Shown here: in pieces, positions 48,501 to 60,004 of the stretch
Numbering within the stretch: position 1 is the stretch's first letter
Layout: each line of letters starts with the position of its first letter
Assembly (NCBI RefSeq): GCF_047663525.1
Contig: NC_092591.1
Location: 49,515,501 to 49,579,500 of the forward strand
Length of the DNA: 64,000 bases
Origin: Anas platyrhynchos
Taxonomy: Eukaryota; Chordata; Aves; Anseriformes; Anatidae
Direction: 5' to 3'
Program-made: the position numbers and the translations under genes
Notes under the pieces: model-generated
Database searches by the model: none
What the model saw: only the letters and a program-made list of their open reading frames with translations
Told to the model about the DNA's origin: nothing

Positions 48501-51500
48501 GAGCAGTTATGTTGATCATTACAGTCAGTGATTTCCCTTTCCCCCAAATCTACTGGATGTCTCCTTCTGATTAGTCTTAATTGAAGCAATTCTATTATTT
48601 AAACATCATAGTCTTCTTTTTACATTTTCAAACCGTTCAGCTTTGGTAGTTTCACAGAAGCTCACACAAAGACTCTCCTTTTATGTGTGCCTCAGTTCTT
48701 TAAGTAAGAAGGGGACCCTGCTGGGAGGTGATGTCCTTTTGTCCAGAACACTGAGTCCTGATATTATCACTCCATTGTCCTTCTAAGAAGACCCTGAACA
48801 GAAGAGATTTTACCTTATATCCTGCTTGGCTCAAGTACATGTAGGTAAAGGAGGAAATTAGATAAAAAGTTCTATTTTGCCAAGTCTGATTCTGTTCTTT
48901 GTAAGTACAAGACAAATAAGATGGTCTCTGCCCTGAGTACTGAAGACCCCTCTGATGCAAGGTCACACTCCTTTTGTTTGTGATTTCTTTCCTGAGTTTA
49001 GGTAAGTTTGCAAAATGCACGTAGCACTATAAGATTGCTACACGATGCTTTTTGTGGGGTGACCCATGAAGATAACTCAAACTCCATCCAAAGAGAACGG
49101 TGGTGTGTGCTTTCCTAGTGGTGTTTTTGTGTGGAATACACTGTGCCATGACTGGTGGAGACAGCTGAGTGGTTTTGGATAAGAAGCTGGTGTTGGTTTT
49201 ACAAATAAGCCTTCTGGGACTGGATTCTTAGGTTCTGAGATGACTTCTAAGAAAAATATGTCTGTTTAGTACTCCTGCATGCATGTAGAATTAGAGTGGT
49301 CGTGCTATTTTTCCCTGAAAATTGCTTACTTTTGACCAGTGAAAAAGAATTGGTACTGGCAAACCTAGTCCCACCACTTATGTCTGGATACAGCATCTCT
49401 GAGGTTCACCTAGTAAAGGACATCGGATGTGACATCTGATCTTTTGATAGAGAAGTCTGTGTTCAGTTCAGGGTAAGTCCTGGTGTCTCTGGAAGCTGTT
49501 GCTTTTCTCACAAAGCAGCATCTGAGGCTGCTCGTTTCTAGGACATGCTGCAATGCCTGTGGGAGGAAAAGTGGTCATGGTATATGGGCTCTGGACAGAA
49601 ACTTCTCTTCAGGCAATGTGTTAAATGAAAAAAAGGTTCCTGAGTGCTCTTCATGTTTTGTGCTGAGCAATTGGAGAATCTGTTTGTAGGAGTCATTACA
49701 TGAAATTCTTGGTTAGAAACAGTTTTTCGAATAAGAGACTTACTCAAAGCCATCTGGGGGGTTTTGCAAGGCAAGTGATTTACATCAAAACCTCAGCCAT
49801 GGACAAAACAAAAATGCTTGCTTTGGCTAGCACTGTAACTTGTTAACAGGAAGATATTCTGGATCATGAGGATGTCTCCTTTCTGACTTCCCTTGGCCCA
49901 GGTGGTAACAGTGAAGGCCCACAGGATTTCTCTATTTCTGGGGCTCAGGCTGGGGCCTCAGTTGCCACTGACCTTTAGGGGCTGGTTCTGGCTGCCCATT
50001 ACCAACTGCTAGTTATTTGTTTTTATCTCCCCTTGAACATGTGTTTTGCTATCCAGTGCTGTTAGTTCTGTTATCTCAAGGAAGTGTTTAGTTGCATAAA
50101 TAATGTATGTTAAGGTGAGAATACAAAATACCTTTTATTGATGTGCCAGTGATATGTATATGGCCGTAGTACTGAGACCTCAAATTGAGAACAGTGCGGA
50201 TTTCTTTGCTATGTACCTATCATTACATACAGGTAACTTTTAATTAATTGGAACACAAAGGACGTGCCGAAGTGGAAAAGCAGTTAGAGACTGTTGTATT
50301 TTGATGGATCCTGAGAGATGTCCTATTTGGGAGGTGTGAATTTATGCACTGCATTTCAGGCTCCTGCTCAGAAAGTGAATATTCATCAGGATTAGCAGAT
50401 CCTTCTGTATGAGGTGTTGAAGTGGGCTGTCAGCGTAATGAACGTGTTGTGTTGTTCCTGGTGCTGAGGCTCGTTCCTCCATCTCCACTTGCTTCTTAAG
50501 AAGCGTTGGTTTATTGACGTGAACCCGTTATTACCTGCTGCGGCCTATATGGGCAGCCTGGGGCCGACAAGATGGACGGGCCGCTGTAGGCCTCGTGGGT
50601 GACTGCCAGGGCCACTTCCCTCTGTCAGTCCAGGGCAGAAGAGATGTCCTTTGAGTAAATAGAGCTGGAACAATTAGAGATGCTTTCAAACACATAAACA
50701 TTGCCTGATTTGGGTTTGTGTGCCTGAGAGCCTCTGCATCTCCCAGCTCTACTGCTTGGCTAGTCTGAGATGCTCTGACCACAAACCTCGTGCTGGTGAG
50801 CATCTCGTGCCTACAGACCATAGGAACTTTGCTGGGGTTTGCTGGTTAGGATGCACAACCTGCCTCTGCTTGCTTGCATGATTTCTTCTAGGACAAGATG
50901 AATAAAGTGGATTTTTCACCAAATAATTTTTTCGTAGGCAAGGTAGGAAGCCTTGAACCCATGAAAGAAGGATACAGTTTTGGGAAAGTACAGCTACTGT
51001 AGCTGCTCGTAACTTCTTTTTACTAAGAATCTAACTTTTATATTACTGTTTGAAACCTTCCTGGTTAAAATCAAATTACATGAATGAAATTTATTTTTAC
51101 TGCTTTTAGCCTCATTGTTTGCAATTGAGGTAAATTTGGAAGTGGACGCTACCTGGTAATTGAACTCGTCACTTTTGTTAAGCCTGGGTAGGTTTAGCTT
51201 ATCCCACCTCCACTATCAAGTAGTACATTAATTCCTAGAGAGGATTTTGTTTTCTGGAATCTCTTCTTCACTGATACAGTGATCATCCAACTCCATTTGT
51301 GGTGGTGTTTGACAAGGAACAGAGAATCAGAAGTAAAATAGAGTTTAAAATTTTTACAGGTTCTGTCCAGATAACACGTGTTGGTGTTCCTCTAGGTCTG
51401 GTAGCAAATCCGCGCTGTATCCCATGAGCCATGTAGGCTGTGTTTCTAGAGGATAATCAGGATTCAATCAAGGAAAGTGGAAAACGAGTTTCAGGGTGAA

Positions 51501-51639
51501 ACAGACTCCTTCAAGACACAGTCTGGTATGCACTCTGCTTAGAGGCTATGTCCAGGAGTATAGCAGAAGATCAGTTATCAGTTTCAGGTGTGCTTTGTCT
51601 GCATCCCAGCTGTCCTTTGAAGGGAACAGTGTAGACTTC
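42541..51639. other. Intergenic DNA, no gene seen
   Basis: Unique DNA with T- and A-runs (near 42970-42992, 45090-45106, 45670-45684 and 46740-46752) and one MIR-like relic near 44735. Frames of up to 155 codons overlap in several phases without recognisable domains. Confidence 0.45.
44732..44822 (+). mobile_element. MIR-like SINE relic
   Basis: GATCTGACCTGGGGAAGTCA followed by CTCAGACTGTGCCTCCGTTC matches the conserved MIR core (TGTGACCTTGGGCAAGTCAC, then CTGTGCCTCAGTTTCC). A GTCATTTTACAG end resembles the MIR segment that follows. Confidence 0.5.
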
Positions 51640-51775
51640 ATTAAAAAAAATAATAAAATAATAAACAAAATAATATAAATATAAATAATATATAAATAAA
51701 TATAAATATAGAAAAATAAATATAAATAAAAATATAAAATAATAAAAAATAATAAAAAAATAAAATAAAATTATT
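51640..51775. repeat. 136-bp A/T-only low-complexity tract
   Basis: TAAATA, ATAAAA and AATAAT units run with only about one G and one C in 136 bp. It resembles an expanded A-rich microsatellite or the tail of a lost retroelement. No retroelement body is recognisable upstream. Confidence 0.92.
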
Positions 51776-54700
51776 GAGAGGCAAGGATATGCATTCTGCA
51801 GAAATTAGATAGAGCATGGCAGCTGGTCTGTTAGGAGGAACAGAGTTCTCCACTTTGATTTCAGCTAACACTTCAGTGATACAAGCAGCAGCCACTGCTT
51901 CCTGCAGGTCCTCAGTGTCCACCTGGCAACTTTGATCACTGCGATGGCAGACATCTAAAGGCAATCAAACGCCCACGTTCAATGATCTGCTCTGCTCAAA
52001 CCTGAGATAAAAAAAAAAGTGGATTACAGCAGGAGTCAGCAAAGCATTTATTTGGATGTCAAAGATGCGGAGTCTTCTATTGCTTGTATCATTGAATATG
52101 TTCATAAACACCACTAAGTATCCAGGGTGATAAGCCATGATGTGAGTAATAAGGCAGGATAAGTTATGTGGTTATCTTTAGATGGCCACATATTTCTAGT
52201 GGTTATGAGGGGCAAAAAGCCAAATGTCTTCAGACACTTAATACAGGATTTCTGGTGTATCATACATAAAATTCTTGAGGGATGCTGTTGCTTCATAAAA
52301 ACTGAAAGAGTGCTTTATCATTTTTTATAGCTCAGTTGACAAATAGAGACTCCCAGCTACTCAGAGTTCTCCCGATAGTCCAATCACTTCTCTGTAATAA
52401 CGCTTTCTGAAAGCAAGAGCTATTGTAGATCAGTATTGCATGTGTGTCCCTTGAAAAAGAAACAATCTAGTTGTTATTATTACAGCCACCATTCTTAAAT
52501 CATCTAGATCCCCCAAGGCCTGCGTATCTGTAAGCTTTCTCCTCATCGCCTGGATCCTGGATAGTTGGTAGGTAGATCAATGAGGGATTTTCCTTCTTGT
52601 CTGATAGAGTATCCTACTGCAAGCCAGAATTTGCATATAGATTTGATCAATTACAGTTTGAAGACTTCATATGCAGAATTCGGCTTAGGCCCATTGCAGA
52701 TAAGAACAATAAAGTATAGGTCTGAGCAGTCCATACTCTTATTTGCACAAGGCAGCCTTGATATTTAATTCCCTTAATATTACAGCTCTTCACATGGAGG
52801 CTATAAGTCATTTTGAGTAATTGCATGTCTAGAAACTCGATTTCTGGCACAGATACACATATGGAGAAATTCCAAAAAACCCTAACAAAAAGAAAATGAG
52901 ACCTTTAGAAAACAGAGCTAAACAAACGAGAGGGAGATAGTAAGGCTGATCATCCTGATTGTGTGGAGATAGGAGCTGCTCCTGGTTTTTGAGAGCTCTG
53001 AGGCTGTATTTTAAAGTATTACCTTTTTGGTCTCGCTGCAGTAAATGATGCTGGGATGTGCTAGAGAGTGGTGGGTGAGGAATAGTTGAATTTTCTCTTC
53101 AAATCTGTTCCACACAGGAGGGCTGGCAGAGATGTATTAAATCTTAACTCAAAATAGTTTTTCAGGGAGCTGAACCAACTGGTTTTCTTGTTATTCTGCA
53201 AATAGGCCTATCTATTAATCAGCTTCCATTAATAAATTTGCCCTTAGAGCTAGCACTCTATATAAACAGAAACCTTTCATGTCCCGATGTTATCCTTAGT
53301 TATGTTAAGGTTTGCGCTTGTATACTAGAATGTATGTGTCTTTGTGTTTTGTGTTTGTTTTTTTGTTTTGTTTTTAAATGTTTCCCAAAAGGGAAATGTT
53401 ATGCTTTTATTGTCTTTTTTAGTGCCTGCCCATTTCAGTGCTAAGCATTGGGTATCCAGGGTTTGGGTCAGATAAACTGCCATCCAAAATTCACTTACAG
53501 CTAGACTTCAGGCCCCTGGAGAAAGTCTCATATGACAGTTCTGGTTCTATAGTCCTGGGCTGAATCCAAAACACAAAGATGTTTAGGAGAAACTATGATT
53601 GTGACAAGGAGAAGAGAAACTTATCCAAACTTTTGGAAAATGTACAGATCGTATTTTTCTTGTTAACTTCTAAAAACCCTGTGATGTGGCTTCTGTTTTT
53701 TCCCTGACAGGTTTGACTTTTCCATGTTAATCATTTTACTCCTCATTTTGTTTTCCCTTTTCCTTCACTCAGTGAAAGCTTCATGAAACCCTTGCTGTTT
53801 TTAGTTTCGGTATTTGTCAAAAGGTGAGGAAAATTGCCCTACTTAGATCATAAAACAGTACAATTGATGGATATGCACATATCAGGCAGGGCTTCGGCGT
53901 TCCACGCCAGAGCTTTGAAGTCTGTTCTTCACATGGGGCTCCTAAATAGATGTTTAAATTAGTGCTAAACCCATAAAGTGCCCGTTCGCATGCATGAATA
54001 TCTGTGGTCTCAGTATGGAATTTTATTTTTTTTTCATGCAGTCAGTCAGAGCTCCATAACCCAAATGAGTACCTCATGTGCTTGGCATTGCACAGATGCA
54101 TGGTAAGAATCCAAGAGAATTTACTGTTCGGTACTGGTATTTCCTGAAGGTTTATATTTTTCAACTATCATCTCAATATACACACTGTTAATTCACATAA
54201 TTCTTTTAACTCCGTCCTCCAAAACTCAGCTCTGCTGAAATTGAGTTCATTGGACATTCAGTTCATTGGTGTTACAGCAGGGATGAACTCAGAAACTCAG
54301 ATTTGAAAGAGCCCAGCCAAGTCTGACTGAAACATTTTTTAATGCTCCAGGGAGAAATTAATTCTGCTCAATCACTTTTGATTCACCTGAAACATAAAGG
54401 GAATTGCAGACACTTTAATAGCTGAATTGAAAGACTGTTGAGTCACCATTATATCTCTGTAGTCTTTGTTCACTTGCTATTTTGCAGCTGCTTTTACTGT
54501 TATTCACTGAGTTGCACGGAAATCTCTGATAGTGGTACTATGAGATTTTTATTTCCCTGGCAGTAGGAGAATCACAGTGCTAATCCAAATCATTACGGCT
54601 AGCACCAGGGGGCTTTGCATTTAAAGAGAAGGTTGTACGGTAGAATCTGTAGCAGCGAGTGACTGTCTCCAAGTGGTAAGCAAGGTATCCTGGTTTTGTG

Positions 54701-57305
54701 TATGAAGCTCTGGCTACTTTTCAATTGGCCTGTAGACGACTTGCATGAAATGTGCTGCATTTGGAGCTTGAGACCTTGGGTACCTCCATAATATAAGTAA
54801 CTAATAGCTTAGTAAGTTGGTGATTTTATCTCCACATTTTGGCCATGTGAACTGATCTGGATTATTGTCTCTTATGCGCAGGCTGTGGTTCATGAGCAGC
54901 ACCGCGAACGAAGCTGCCTTGTCCTGCTCGTTTCTCAGAGGTTGTGCTGAAGAAGGCTTCACACATCCTGCAGTGCCTTCTGCGCTCCAGAGTGGTACAC
55001 AGCCCAGCGTGCCGAGGGGAAACAGAACTGGTACTTTGCTACCTTTACCTTACTACATCTGGCTAGGAACTGTAAAGGTGTTTGGGTCAGGAATGGTTTT
55101 ACCATGCAGGCCGCATGCTCTCCAGTATGCAGGCATGGGCTTGTGTTAGCAGGTACGGTGCACTAACGCCCTTATAATTTTCTATGCCACAAAGAAACAA
55201 CTAAAAGAACATTCAGAGGGGAGTTTTCTGTCTGACTGAAACAATAAAGAAAAGCTGATCCTTCTTTCTGCTCTTCTTTCCAGTGGCTATAAAGAGAGGA
55301 GCAAATTACAGCAACTGTGCGCTACACAAGGTCTCCCAATTACCCTCGTGGCTACAGAGAACCGTAACAGCTGTGTTATACAGTAAGTTCCAAAGACAGT
55401 TTAAGCAATTTGTTTCTGATCACTTGTGTAAAAGTGGATAATGAAGCCACCATTCTGATCTAGGAGTTTGATAATTAGCGTATTTCATCGTCGCATTTCA
55501 TAATCAGTTTGTGCAGCTGTGAGAGTTTAAAGCATCTTGCATCGTCAGGTGGACCTAGTGCAGCTTTCTGACAAAGCTAACTGGTAGGCTTATGCAGGAG
55601 CCTGCCTGCTCTTTCCAAAACCAAAGGAGGAAATTATTACATGCCTCGGCACCTCGGAATAGCTATACCAGTGTCTCACTCACTGCCCCCTGATGTGTTA
55701 GCAATTGATGTTCAGATTTTCTTAGGCTACATATAGCCTTTGGTAAGGTAATAAATATATTTGTGTCTGGGGTCTCCTTTTCTGACTGTGCAATTGAGGA
55801 TGCAGAGGGTTTTTATTATTATTTATTGTTTTAGAGGAAAGAAAAAAAAAAAGGAATTTGTGAGGGTGGGGGTGGAAGCAGCAAATCTCTTGAATTTTCT
55901 TCTCTTCATTCAAATAAGTCTCTGTGTGTGACTCTTGCAATGATGCCTGCAACCCAGACTTGAGAGTCTTTGTGTTAGCACAGGCAAGACAAAGAAATGG
56001 ATTGCATGCCTAGATCTTGCTTGTGCTCCCCTCTGAGGTCAGAATTAGAATGAATTGTAAACAAAAGTTACAGTGTTTCCCTTACCCATTTCTCCTTGGA
56101 GAAAGGAAATTAAGTAAGAGACTGCATAATAATGAAAAGAAAACCAGATTTTACAATTCTCTTTCTTATAGCCAGCAGTCTGGTGAATAGTCTCAGAGAA
56201 GGGATTTGCTTTTTAAGGGCCTAGCTCGTTCTTAGCTTGACCACAGCCTTTGTGCTTTGCTCTGTATCTCAGGTCCTTTGCAATGCCAGCCTACCACTGG
56301 TTGCTGACATCACGTAGACAAAGGTAAAAAAGTTGTGGGATGTGTGAACATACCCAGCCAGATTTCTGTCCTGTCCCTGATGGATGGCAAAAAGCTAGCA
56401 ATGAGAAGAGAGAGCAATCTACCTTATCCTAGTTCATGTAAATGCAAAAATAATAGTAATAAGAAAATTATCTCTAAGCAAAGGTGTTTTAATGGCTTTC
56501 AAACTGCTGTCCACAAGGCTTCAGTTAACCTACAAGGTAAATGCTTGAAGTGATCTGAGGTATGCTGTGTGTGTTTAGTTGGTTAATTTTGTGAAACATG
56601 TTAAATTGCATGATGGCTTTGGTTTATATAATATAATTCCTTTCCAGAATGTTTAAGCAATTATAAATCAAAGCTTGCCTAGTGCAGTTCTGTTGCTCGG
56701 CTTTTCTCTGGGTGAAAGGAGTGGGGAGCTTAGGAAGGGTTGTTTTTAGTGTGTGCCTATTGCAAAAAAAAAAAAAAAATTGTTTGCACAGATCATGCAA
56801 GGTCATGTAATTCATGCAGTTATGATGTCCTCTACTGTATAAACACCCTGTGTAAGTAATCGTGATGTCTTCTGTAACACGTATGACTTTTAAGAATGAC
56901 AATTGCCTTCTGATACTTGTTTGACACCTCTGTATGTTTGTTGACTTGATTGGAGTTCGTTCTTATTACGGTGTAAGAGGAAAGAATCTGTCCTTGTGTT
57001 TTGCAATATTTAAACTCTGCTATGAGAAAGAAATGGGATCTCTGAAATGCTGGGTATCGTTAGGCTCTTGTGTATTTACACACCATCTGCTTCGGTACAC
57101 AATGGATAGCTGATCAGCTCTTTTCTGTAGCTGGTGGTACCGTGGTGCTGCTGGGAGTGGATTATATCACTCCCAGTTCTTGACTGCTGTAAAAGGGAAG
57201 AAAACAGGGCTTGAAGAGGGTGTGCACGTATTTAAATTCTTTGTAAACTGCTGCGATCGTATATTGTGCTATCTAAATGCAGTACTAAAAGCATTTGGCC
57301 CGCTT
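51776..57305. other. Intergenic DNA, no gene seen
   Basis: AT-rich unique DNA with scattered homopolymer runs (for example T-rich at 53355-53375 and A-runs near 55842-55852). No recognisable coding frame, RNA gene or recent mobile element. Confidence 0.45.
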
Positions 57306-57309
57306 TTAG

Positions 57310-57399
57310 GGACAAGGTTTAGTGGTTGATACTGGTGGTAGGGGAATGGTTGCACCAGGTGACCTCGGAGGTCTTTTCAAACATTAATGATTCTACAAT
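57310..57399 (+). mobile_element. CR1 3' tail relic
   Basis: GACCTCGGAGGTCTTTTCAA followed by ACATTAATGATTCTAC, preceded by a diverged GGTTTAGTGGTTGATACTGG stretch, matches the terminal 90 bp of CR1 elements. It is very short and diverged, as expected of a strongly 5'-truncated old copy. Confidence 0.65.
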
Positions 57400-59040
57400 T
57401 AACTCCTTGATCCAGTCATATGCGAGTCTGATGACCTCAGCTATAAGAATGTAAGGTCTTGTCTCTCCTCATGACAGCAGGTGGTACATACTCCTGTTGC
57501 TAAAGTGCTTGGTTCAGAAAGGATGGTTTTGTGAAGTGCTGAACCTAACAGTCCTGTCCTTCTCTTTTTTCCCTGGCAGAGCCAAGCTGAGGAATGCAGG
57601 CAAGAACACTTAATTTGTTCTGCTTTTCTCATCCTACCTCCTTTGATACCAGCAGTTCAGTTTTGAGAGCAGATGCTTTTAGAAAGTTGAGTGGGCCAGC
57701 GGGGACTGGTCACAGCATTAATGCTGAGAAACCAGATCGTTGTAATTCATTTTGTGCCAAGAGGTGCTTGTGGTTAAAATGCTCAAATGTTTGTATCTAA
57801 AAGCATGCTTAATTTTTTTTTTCCTTAGCCCATGCTATGCTTCCAGAGCTCCCATTAGCTTTGGCTGGACCTGTGCTTTGATTTTTGTTTATTTAGGATC
57901 CAGCTTTGATTTTCTTATGCTCAATATACACGCTGGCTTTATTTAGGCAGGATAGGAAAAGAAAATTTGTAACCTTGGATGAAGTAGGTTATTGAGCAGA
58001 AGAAGTAAGAGAACAAGACACCGAAGAGTTCTGGCATCGTTACGTTTGTTAAAAGAATTACGTGTTTGAATTCAGATGGAGCTTGGGCTGCTGGCAGAGG
58101 GAAATGCCTTGCAGATGATGGCCATGCAGTGTTTGAGGTAGCCATGGTACGAAGGCAGAATTTAGCAGATAGGTTTCTCGAAATCTTACATGTTTGTGGG
58201 CATGGGCTCCTCTGCTTATAATCAGAGTTAAAAATAATACAGTAAGCCAGAAGGAATGGAAGCTATAGATGCTGACCCATTGCTTACTAGAATTATCTGT
58301 AATTTGTATTTAATCTGAAATTCTTTCTTCTAAAATTAGGAAATTAGTGAGTACGTGAATGTGAGAAACAAGCGTTGGCTGTGCTTTGTACTGCTTTGTT
58401 TTATCCTATTGTTTTCAGCATCTCCAGCCTCTTATCTGTCTGCTTACAGAATTGCTTGTGTACCAGTCCATCTGCTAGGTTGCATCTGGGAAAAATGGGG
58501 ATTCATCTGGACAACATCTGATGCAACACTTGGAAGGCATTTGTTTACTTGACTAATGTCGGTTCGGCAGCAATATTTAAGCTGCAGGCTCGCAAGCTGA
58601 CATACTGAATGGTTCATTCAAGTCCTTTTCCCACATTTCCGCCAAACTTTTACAAACCCTTTCTGTTCCGCACCGAAGCCGTCTGTTTGAATTCTGCATC
58701 GATGCCCAGTGGTCTTAAATTCCCCGGGGAAACTGGTGGCAGCTACAGACTGCGAGTCCAGCCAAGGCTCAGCAGGATGCCTCCCTTCCTGGGGACCCAC
58801 AGCCCCCCGCATCAGAGAAATCTTGAAGGTCTGTGCTTTTGTGGATGCTGCGGTAGGAATGTGATGATGAGGGTAACCAAGTGATGGAGAAAAAGCAGAT
58901 CTTCCTGTTGATCGTGGGGCTCTTGGTCTGATAACATATGTTTTCATGTCATCTCGAGACCGAAGCCCGGAAATAGGCAGGAGTGCTAACCTCTCAGAAG
59001 CCAGTGATGGAGCGCTGCCTCCGCAGAGCTGCCCTGCTAT

Positions 59041-59240
59041 GCTCGGCGGTGCTAATTAGTCTGCGTCTGGTGAGCTTCCTTCTGACTCGGTCTGTTCTAA
59101 TTAACACTTCCCCGTAGATTGCTGCTGAACTCCAGAAATCTCATTCATTTGTGACACACATTTCACCATCCCGAGGAGACAAGTATATTTTGTTGACAAA
59201 GGTGCCGATAACGCTATCGGGCTGCGGTTTAATGCGTGCT
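59041..59240. promoter_or_regulatory. Candidate regulatory block with paired TAATTA sites
   Basis: CTAATTAG at 59052-59059 and CTAATTAA at 59097-59104 are two full homeodomain cores 45 bp apart. They are followed by CpG-containing unique sequence (GATAACGCTATCGGG near 59207). No repeat or credible coding frame is present. Confidence 0.25.
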
Positions 59241-59909
59241 CCGAGATGGAGAGAGGCGACAAGGCAGCCTGAGTGGGGGAATGGTGTTAAAAATAACACC
59301 GAGAACTGCAGCTGCTGTTCGTCTACCAGTTTGGGTGGTTTGAGCCCCAGACTGTGCAAGACTATCTGCTACAGACAATTATATGAAGTGTTTATTCCTT
59401 CTGTCCCTGCCTCTTCACCCTATGTACCAACATTAAAGATGCTTTTGTTAGAATGCGAAACTTGAGAATTATATTTAGAAATATACACACGATATGTATG
59501 TTTATATAAACACAGCATACCAACATAGGCTCTCCCTCTGTAGACTGTGTTTGGAGTCCATATATCTTACTTCTAAACAATCATCAGGATTTACCATATT
59601 AGTTAAATATACGCCTTGAAAATGGAATACGTCTGATTTTTTTTTTTTCCAAGTCTGCCTCAGAGGCTACCTTGCAATGGATTTGAGAAATAATTTGCAT
59701 GTGAGGCCTTTTATATGTCGGCTGTGGCAGCTGTCAGTGGGGCTGTCTGCTGCAGTAGAGCAAGGAGTAATTGCAAAAGGCAGCCTGGCTCCACAGGTAC
59801 TGCTGAGATGGCATCAGGTGAGGAGGTCGGGTAGACGGAAACCTATCTGAAAGCAGGAAGTGCTGACCCAAGAGCCAAGGCATTTGGTTTCTTCTTACCT
59901 TTCATACAG

Positions 59910-60004
59910 GCACCTTTTCTTCTGATGTCCTGGTGGAGAAAGGGCTACAGCACCAGCCTTCTGGTCTGTGTGACCTGCTCTGTGTAAAAGTGCACACCTT
60001 ACAG
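59910..60004 (+). other. Possible exon (95 nt)
   Basis: An acceptor TTTCTTCTTACCTTTCATACAG ends at 59909, and a donor TTACAG/GTAAAA follows at 60005. Frame 3 is open through all 95 nt (TFSSDVLVEKGLQHQPSGLC and onward). No protein family is recognised and no partner exon was found. Confidence 0.15.
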
